In this document: positions 60,394 through 64,000 of the stretch, one piece after another
Layout of the letters: each line of letters opens with the position of its first letter
How positions within the stretch are numbered: the first letter of the stretch is position 1
Assembly (NCBI GenBank): GCA_947627715.1
Contig: CANQXK010000007.1
Span: forward strand, 36,148 to 100,147
Source of the DNA: an uncultured Oscillospiraceae bacterium
Lineage (GTDB): Bacteria > Bacillota > Clostridia > Oscillospirales > Oscillospiraceae
Direction: 5' to 3'
DNA length: 64,000 bases
Translations under genes and position numbers: made by a program
The notes under the pieces: generated by a model
Told to the model about the DNA's origin: nothing
Database searches by the model: none
The model's input: the letters and a program-made list of their open reading frames with translations, nothing else

Positions 60394-61392
60394 TTACCTG
60401 TCCTGCCCTTCCCTTTCCCGTTCTATAAACAGGTTGCAAAGGCACATGACGACGGCGAACAGGATCCCCGCGATGGGCCAGACGATCCAGGTGGTTTCCC
60501 AATCCCCGGTCCAAAAGCTCCAGCCGAGGTACACAGCGGCGGCGGTCAGCCACCATATCGTGGAGACGGTTTTCTTGATCCGGGTCTTTTTCTGATCCCG
60601 CCGGGCGTACTCCCCCTCCTTCAGGAGCTTCTGCATACTGGCCCAGCGCACGCCGGCCAGGGTGAAGAGGGTCGCGCCAACGCCAGCCAGAAGGATCGTG
60701 CCCGCCAGCATGACCACCAGGAGGAACTCGTTTTCCGTGAACAGCCCCGCGAAAAGCGGGACCGGCGAGAGAACGCACAGGCAGGCGGCGATGATGTTCA
60801 TTTTCACATAGGCGGGTCTATACGCCTTCTGCCGCTCCTTCACCATGCCGTCCACGCCGTACTCCGTCTCAAAGGGTTCCTTGTCGATGAACTCATAAGG
60901 CGCGTTTTTGAAGCCGCAGGAGACGAAGACCGCCACGGCTGCAGCCACAAAAAGGAGCAGGACCACAAGTCCCATGCCCGCTACCAAATTTAAATTTAAG
61001 GAGGCCGTGGACCCCGGAACCTCCGCCGCAGCGCCCAGGAGCAGCAGCGGGATCACGGAGATGATGCACAAAAACGTGCCCAGGGCGATGCGTTTGGCCG
61101 CCTTTGCTCTCCACTCCAAAAATTCGTTGGCGAGGGCGAGAGGGACCCGTTTTACAGGCGCGCGGTCCAAATCGTCCGTAAATTCCTCGCCCTCGATCTC
61201 GTCTTTGAGAAGATAATCCGTGGTGACGCCAAAGAGCCGGCTCAGCGCCAAAATTTTCTCCAGGTCCGGCACGGTCTGCGCCCCCTCCCATTTGGACACC
61301 GCCTGCCGGGACACCTGCATCTTCTCCGCAAGCTCCTCCTGGGACCAGCCGTTCTTTTTTCTTAAATTTGTGATTTTGTCCGCTAAGATCAT
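60394..61392 (-). CDS. Membrane-bound XRE-family regulator
   Basis: A 332-residue protein with an N-terminal HTH ([33 protein letters not shown], ending [11 protein letters not shown]), an acidic/basic linker, and six or seven C-terminal membrane segments in three groups. ATG 61392 with GGAGGG. Such proteins sit at the membrane and bind DNA from there; no ligand or target can be read. Confidence 0.9.
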   Translation of the reverse strand: MILADKITNLRKKNGWSQEELAEKMQVSRQAVSKWEGAQTVPDLEKILALSRLFGVTTDYLLKDEIEGEEFTDDLDRAPVKRVPLALANEFLEWRAKAAKRIALGTFLCIISVIPLLLLGAAAEVPGSTASLNLNLVAGMGLVVLLLFVAAAVAVFVSCGFKNAPYEFIDKEPFETEYGVDGMVKERQKAYRPAYVKMNIIAACLCVLSPVPLFAGLFTENEFLLVVMLAGTILLAGVGATLFTLAGVRWASMQKLLKEGEYARRDQKKTRIKKTVSTIWWLTAAAVYLGWSFWTGDWETTWIVWPIAGILFAVVMCLCNLFIEREREGQDR

Positions 61393-61568
61393 TTTTTCGT
61401 CCCTCCGCATCGATTTTTCAGCGGTGCGGTCTTTCCGCCGCCGAGAAGATCATAGCGCATTCTGCGGTTGCGCGCCACCAAAGGCCGGCTGGAAATTTGT
61501 CAACCGGGGGTTGCGTTTGCCCTTTTACTATACACTATGCCCCTCCGTTTTGCAAATATCTTTGCGCC

Positions 61569-62894
61569 TCACGCCCGGAGCCGGTTCATCCAGCCCCGGC
61601 GTTTGAATACGGCAAGGGAGACGGCGAGGCGGACGCACTCCTCGAGGGACAGGGCGAGGTAGACCAGGGGGATGGGCCAGCGGAGGACGAATGCCGAGAG
61701 AAGGCCCAGGGGTACGCCGAACAGCCAGGTCCCCACAAGGTCGATGACCATGACGTAGGTGGTCTTTCCGCCGCTGCGCAATATGCCGCTGCCCATGATC
61801 ATGTTCAGCACCTTAAAGGGCATGACGGCGGCGTAGGCAGCGAGGATCTGTTCTGTCAGCTCCCGGATGCCGGCCTCCACCTTGAAGATCCGCACATACC
61901 GGGGGCTTATGAGGGAGATCGCCACGGACAGCAAAAGGGACCCCATAAGGCCGTAGAGAAGGAGCCTTTTCGCCTCCCGCCAGGCCGTCTCCCTGTCCCC
62001 GTCCCCAAGGCGCTTGCCGATGAGGATCGCCGCCGCCTGGCTCAGGCCGCACAAAGCCCCAATGGCCAGGGACTGCACGGGGTTTGTCAGCGTCATGGCG
62101 GCGCTGGCCTCAACGCCCAGGTGGCCGTAAATGCCCGCGTACACGTTTTCGCCCAGGACCCACACAAATTCGCTCACCAGGAGCGGCAGCAGCATGGAGA
62201 GGTACTGCTTCCAGTCGAAGGGACCCGCCGGGCCGTTCTCCGCGCGCTCCCGGTATCTGGCGTACATCGCAAGGATGACCGCCAAATAGACCATCTGCGA
62301 GATCAGCGTGGCCAGCGCCGCCCCGGTGACGCCCAGGGCCGGCGCGCCCAGATTCCCGAAGATCAGTATCCAGTTGAGGGCCGTGTTGACCACCGCCGAG
62401 GCAAGCCCCGCGTAGAGCGGAAGGGACGCTCTCTCCATGCACCGCAGATGGGTGGACAGGATGGTGACCCCCGCCGTGGGGAGGAAGGCGCCGGAGACGA
62501 TAAAGAGATACCGCCCCGCCGCGTCCACAGTCATGCGGTCTTCGATGTAGAGGCCCATGATTTGCTTTGGCGCGGCGACGCCGGCCAATGTGAAAAGCGC
62601 CGCGATGATGAGGCACACCCGCAGATTGAGGACCATGCTCCGGCGGGTCTCGGCGGCTTTTTTCTGGCCCATGTACTGGGAGATCATGATGCCCGCCGCC
62701 GCGCCCACGGCGGAGACCACCACGTTGAAGATCCCCGTGAATTTCCCCGCGAGGCCCACCGCGGCCACCTCCACGCCCCCCAGCTGGCCGATCATCACCT
62801 GGTCCACCACGCCGAAGGACGCCTGGAGCATGGATTGCAGCGCCACGGGGACGGCCAGGGCGCAGACGGAGCGGAAAAAAGATTGCTCTTTCAT
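61569..62894 (-). CDS. MATE-family multidrug exporter
   Basis: A 441-residue protein with 12 membrane helices in two similar halves (VCALAVPVALQSMLQASFG, VDQVMIGQLGGVEVAAVGLAG). Na+ or H+ coupled export of drugs or metabolites. ATG 62894 with AGGAGGTG, which lies inside a long inverted repeat (62897-62942). Confidence 0.92.
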   Translation of the reverse strand: MKEQSFFRSVCALAVPVALQSMLQASFGVVDQVMIGQLGGVEVAAVGLAGKFTGIFNVVVSAVGAAAGIMISQYMGQKKAAETRRSMVLNLRVCLIIAALFTLAGVAAPKQIMGLYIEDRMTVDAAGRYLFIVSGAFLPTAGVTILSTHLRCMERASLPLYAGLASAVVNTALNWILIFGNLGAPALGVTGAALATLISQMVYLAVILAMYARYRERAENGPAGPFDWKQYLSMLLPLLVSEFVWVLGENVYAGIYGHLGVEASAAMTLTNPVQSLAIGALCGLSQAAAILIGKRLGDGDRETAWREAKRLLLYGLMGSLLLSVAISLISPRYVRIFKVEAGIRELTEQILAAYAAVMPFKVLNMIMGSGILRSGGKTTYVMVIDLVGTWLFGVPLGLLSAFVLRWPIPLVYLALSLEECVRLAVSLAVFKRRGWMNRLRA

Positions 62895-62896
62895 GG

Positions 62897-62942
62897 AAAA
62901 CACCTCCTGACAGCTTGATGATACCCTGTCAGGAGGTGTTTT
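62897..62942 (-). promoter_or_regulatory. 17-bp hairpin sequestering the MATE ribosome-binding site
   Basis: Arms AAAACACCTCCTGACAG and CTGTCAGGAGGTGTTTT are perfectly complementary around a 12-base loop. In the mRNA the 5' arm carries CACCTCCT, the anti-Shine-Dalgarno sequence, and pairs with AGGAGGTG of the gene. It ends three bases before the ATG and could also act as a terminator with a short U-run. Confidence 0.8.
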
Positions 62943-63012
62943 TCAAATCTTAAATTCGTAAGCTGTGACAAAAATGGAGCGCCGATTTTGTGGAAAATGA
63001 CGGTGGGGAGAC

Positions 63013-63498
63013 TTAGTCTTCCTTAGTCAAAACTTTTTTCTGCCAGGTCCGTTTGCCGCACGCGGGACATTTCATGTATCGCGTCCGGCCGGCGTGGGGC
63101 GCGAGGTTGGTTTGCCAGTAGGTCGGGACATACCGATGGCCGCAGCTTTGGCAGGCGTAGTATCCGGCCTTCTGCTCAATGCCCACCGCCATGAAAGCGA
63201 CTGTGAAGATCATCACAAGAGCAAACACAATCAGCAGGGCGCGCAGCCATGCGGGCATCGGGGCAAACGCGGCCACAAATACCAGAACGATCCCGCCGGG
63301 TATCGCCGGAAGGGCGACCCAGTATTCCATCCTTAGCATCTGCCGGTTCTTTTCCTCCATCTCCCGCCGCATGGCCAGGAGATTTTCCTCCGCCCGCTTG
63401 TCATAAGATTCCGCCATGATCATTTCGCCCGACAGGAGTTCATTGACACTGATTTTCAGAAAATCGCAAAGCTCCAGCATGATCCCGGAATCAGGCAT
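63013..63498 (-). CDS. XRE-type zinc-ribbon membrane protein, N-terminally truncated
   Basis: A 161-residue frame from ATG 63498 that begins in the last helix of an XRE HTH (MLELCDFLKISVNELLSG) and continues with a helical region, two membrane segments and a C-terminal zinc ribbon (YACQSCGHRYVP, MKCPACGKRTWQ). The frame extends up to about 63519 with SETGKS, as in WETGKSMPD, where homology breaks. The first half of the HTH is missing, so it is a broken gene even if this ATG is used. Confidence 0.7.
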   Translation of the reverse strand: MPDSGIMLELCDFLKISVNELLSGEMIMAESYDKRAEENLLAMRREMEEKNRQMLRMEYWVALPAIPGGIVLVFVAAFAPMPAWLRALLIVFALVMIFTVAFMAVGIEQKAGYYACQSCGHRYVPTYWQTNLAPHAGRTRYMKCPACGKRTWQKKVLTKED

Positions 63499-63550
63499 GG
63501 ATTTTCCCGTTTCACTTAGTTAAGGATATAAATGTGTATTTTTCCGTTCG

Positions 63551-64000
63551 TCAGTCGATTTTGCCGACGAAACGGTAGTAAATCTCAATCTCCTGCTCCC
63601 GCATACCATCCGCGCCTTTCGTTGCTTCATGAATCACGATTTTTTCAATCAAGGTGTTCAGAAGCTCGGCGGTCAGCTCTGTGGGGTGGGAGTATTGTTT
63701 TATCAGCGCGACCCATTTCTCAGCGTCGGATGCCGTCTGCCGCTCGGTGGCAAGCTCTGCTTTGATGCGGTCAATCTTGTCGATCAGCTCGCTTTGCTCG
63801 GCTTGGTACTTCTGGGACAGCATATTGAAGTTATAGCCCGTGATGCGCTCCGCAGACCAGTCCTCATACATCTTGGCAAAGAGCCTGTCTACCTCGGCCT
63901 TGCGCTTCTCGGCTTTGGCAAGCTCCGCAGCCTGTTTCTTCGTTTGCGCGGCGCGTCCCTTGTCACCGGTTTTCAGAAGCCGCTCTAAAAGCTGTTCCTC
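63551..64000 (-). CDS. Large serine recombinase (TnpX type), C-terminal part
   Basis: A frame open to the window edge, 149 residues plus stop. It shows the C-terminal coiled-coil (LSQKYQAEQSELIDKIDRI) and the DUF4368-type end TAELLNTLIEKIVIHEATKG and IEIYYRFVGKID, typical of TnpX-like integrases of Tn4451/ICE elements. The catalytic domain lies outside the window. Confidence 0.85.
   Translation of the reverse strand, partial: EEQLLERLLKTGDKGRAAQTKKQAAELAKAEKRKAEVDRLFAKMYEDWSAERITGYNFNMLSQKYQAEQSELIDKIDRIKAELATERQTASDAEKWVALIKQYSHPTELTAELLNTLIEKIVIHEATKGADGMREQEIEIYYRFVGKID

Overview
The window reads as a chromosomal segment of a GC-rich, low-GC-lineage-type Firmicute, most likely a gut Clostridia member of the Oscillospiraceae/Flavonifractor-Oscillibacter kind. 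This is inferred, not proven: a sporulator-type PBP with PASTA domains, a MurE with the DNPR (meso-diaminopimelate) motif, MutS2, a Crh-like HPr, TnpV/TnpX-type transposon debris and sigma-A style promoters all point there. No rRNA or tRNA gene was seen.

Layout. 1-4030 (+): a spermidine/putrescine ABC importer, potA (cut by the window edge), potB and a fused potC-potD. 4200-5750 (+): a nitrilase-fold hydrolase and a lipoprotein, each preceded by a copy of the same 65-bp repeat. 5772-9314 (-): a cobalamin uptake operon (BtuF, BtuC, BtuD and a cobalamin adenosyltransferase-like protein) behind a consensus promoter and a cobalamin riboswitch with a terminator. 9375-9779 (-): a zinc-ribbon membrane protein. 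9880-13785: accessory DNA consisting of IS30 debris bounded by matching inverted repeats, inside which sit a small HTH gene, a serine recombinase and a Q/P/Y-rich membrane protein.

13801-26581 (-): the division and cell wall (dcw) cluster, transcribed mraZ-rsmH-ftsL-PBP-murE-mraY-ftsW-murG-murA-ftsQ-ftsZ from a TTGCAA/TATAAT promoter followed by three GTG-type MraZ boxes on a 10-bp period. murF, murD, murC, murB and ftsA are absent from the cluster. 26871-30313 (-): a coiled-coil DivIVA-like protein, coaD, rsmD and uvrC with overlapping genes. 30879-35851 (-): a Crh-like HPr (Arg15, Ser46), mutS2, and a YtrA-type GntR regulator with its ABC exporter. 36060-41530 (-): a YhaO/YhaN (Mre11/Rad50-like) pair and cardiolipin synthase. 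Two intergenic gaps here carry copies of the same dispersed hairpin-rich repeats.

41701-47130: an ECF sigma/anti-sigma pair (-), then a DUF3737 beta-helix protein, an unknown protein, a MalY/PatB C-S lyase (+), a 46-residue protein (-) and a YbjN-family protein (+). 47153-48460 (-) is a CPA2 cation/proton antiporter. 48800-56100 is an accessory stretch with two TnpV pseudogene remnants, a related terminal fragment, a truncated HTH gene, two GNAT acetyltransferases, a RelB-like antitoxin without a RelE toxin, a BlaI/BlaR1 pair with its operator, and an OhrR-like regulator with flavodoxin and glutathione peroxidase. 56112-63498 (-) holds an ABC-2 exporter with TetR, a PadR-DUF1700-DUF4097 operon, a membrane-bound XRE regulator, a MATE exporter whose ribosome-binding site lies in a 17-bp stem, and a 5'-truncated HTH gene. 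The window ends inside the C-terminus of a large serine recombinase (63551-64000), probably the edge of an integrated element that split that HTH gene.

The strongest leads are the Crh-like HPr, the HTH/recombinase cassette inside IS30 debris, the duplicated 65-bp leader, the RelB-GNAT pair with its own palindromic operator, the ribosome-binding-site hairpin before the MATE gene, and two orphan consensus promoters. All are inferences from reading the sequence; no database search was run.
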